DNA from: Dryococelus australis
Lineage: Eukaryota > Arthropoda > Insecta > Phasmatodea > Phasmatidae
Assembly (NCBI GenBank): GCA_029891345.1
Contig: CM057006.1
Span: 45,122,556 to 45,186,555 of the forward strand
DNA length: 64,000 nucleotides
Direction of reading: 5' to 3'
A program made the position numbers and the translations under genes. The notes under the pieces are model-generated. The model saw only the letters and a list, made by a program, of their open reading frames with translations, had not been told where the DNA came from and did not search any database. This document shows, in pieces, positions 62,975 through 64,000 of the stretch; the first letter of the stretch is position 1, and each line of letters starts with the position of its first letter.

Positions 62975-64000
62975 GTAAGTGTTTAATATTAGATTTGGCA
63001 TCATTTAAATATATGTATTTGTTTTTGAATTGAAGCTTCAGGAAAAATTTTTTATATTTTAGTGACGGGAGAATTATATTTGGTGTGCGTCTTGGCAAGA
63101 CTTCTACATTTACCGAGGTTGGGTAACTGTTTGTAATAGGTGGTATGTGAAGTTTCTTTCATGAAGGGACATTTTTATATACTAGATAAAATTTAGAGTA
63201 TTTCTAGATTTTTTGCAGAAAATAAATAGTTACATGTGAACACACATTGCTAAAGTAATTTGTAATTAGTTTTCATATAACTAAGAGAATTTACAAAAGT
63301 CAAAATTATAAAATGGACACTTGTATTCCTAACTCTATAAAGATATATTGTACATGCAGTCAAATGTGCAAGTGTTTGAAATCATGTTTTTCCAAGTGTT
63401 ACATTTTCGTATGTCTACTGCATACTGAAATTATATAAAAAAAATAACTTAAATATTGTTGCTATTAACATGTACTTTGATTAAATTTCAGTAAGCATTA
63501 CTGTTGGGAATATTGATTAATTTTCAAAATTCTTGTTTTGTTTAGTTATAAGTTGTCTTTAACTGTGGTTAATGGTTTGGTTTAAGCTGTCAACAGAATA
63601 GAAGACTTAAAATTGATTCTCTCTCCTTATAAAAACTGCAAGCAGTTTTGAACTTTACAGTTGAGGTGGCCTCCTGGTTAAAGGAATTTTGCTCACCTTT
63701 AGGCCAAAATCATGGGAGCATTAGACATGCCCATCAACTCTCTAATTGCCTCTGTGTGGAAAGCACTGAACTAGCGTGCAGTCTTACCATTGATAACCTG
63801 CGTCTGAGATTTTCGGCAGTTAACCTTCCATTTTATGACTTATTAATAAAAATAAAGGTTTAATACATGTCTCTATTCACTCTGTAATCTTTCGTACCGG
63901 AATGTCCAAACCTAAAAATAACCATGAAAAATACCAGTTTGAGTCATTTTCACTATGACAAAAATATGCTTTCGAGAGAAATGGAGGAACTGAAAAACTT
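62975..64000 (+). other. par-1: par-1 intron, runs off the window
   Basis: Begins at gtaagt. I found no exon encoding the AENLLLD/DFG segment in the remaining 1,026 bases. AT-rich. Confidence 0.8.

Overview
The window looks like genomic DNA of an insect, probably a hemimetabolous one with long introns and many repeats (stick insect, cockroach or termite type). I cannot fix the genus. Spliceosomal exons of an insect-type Par-1/MARK kinase, decayed Tc1/mariner, pogo, Ty3/gypsy and non-LTR elements, tRNA-derived SINEs and small inverted-repeat transposons all point to an arthropod nuclear genome.

Layout. From 1 to about 42.9 kb I see no secure host gene. This part is a mosaic of MITEs in several families, a pogo-like transposase pseudogene (11.3-12.4 kb), fragments of mariner-like transposases (31.7-32.0 and 34.7-35.5 kb), the 3' end of a non-LTR retrotransposon (26.1-26.8 kb), SINEs, microsatellites and several CpG-rich patches. 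A possible 5' exon with an ATG, a proline-rich peptide and a consensus donor lies at 18.5-18.7 kb.

From 42.957 kb to the right edge the + strand carries five consecutive exons of par-1 (MARK family Ser/Thr kinase). Together they encode the N-lobe and the start of the C-lobe: glycine loop, VAIK lysine, alpha-C glutamate, hinge and HRD motif. All splice sites are GT-AG and all phases fit. The DFG segment, the UBA and KA1 domains and the 3' end lie beyond the right edge, and the true 5' end is not established. The introns hold SINEs, a decayed Ty3/gypsy pol region in the sense direction, and AT-rich sequence.

A large-scale signal crosses the window. CpG is frequent from 1 to about 36.9 kb and becomes rare to the right, through the par-1 gene body. 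The simplest reading is long-term germline gene-body methylation of the par-1 transcription unit. That would place a commonly used start site near or somewhat left of 37 kb. I found no convincing new gene system; the most useful leads are the CpG boundary, the candidate 5' exon, and the nested or foldback mobile elements.
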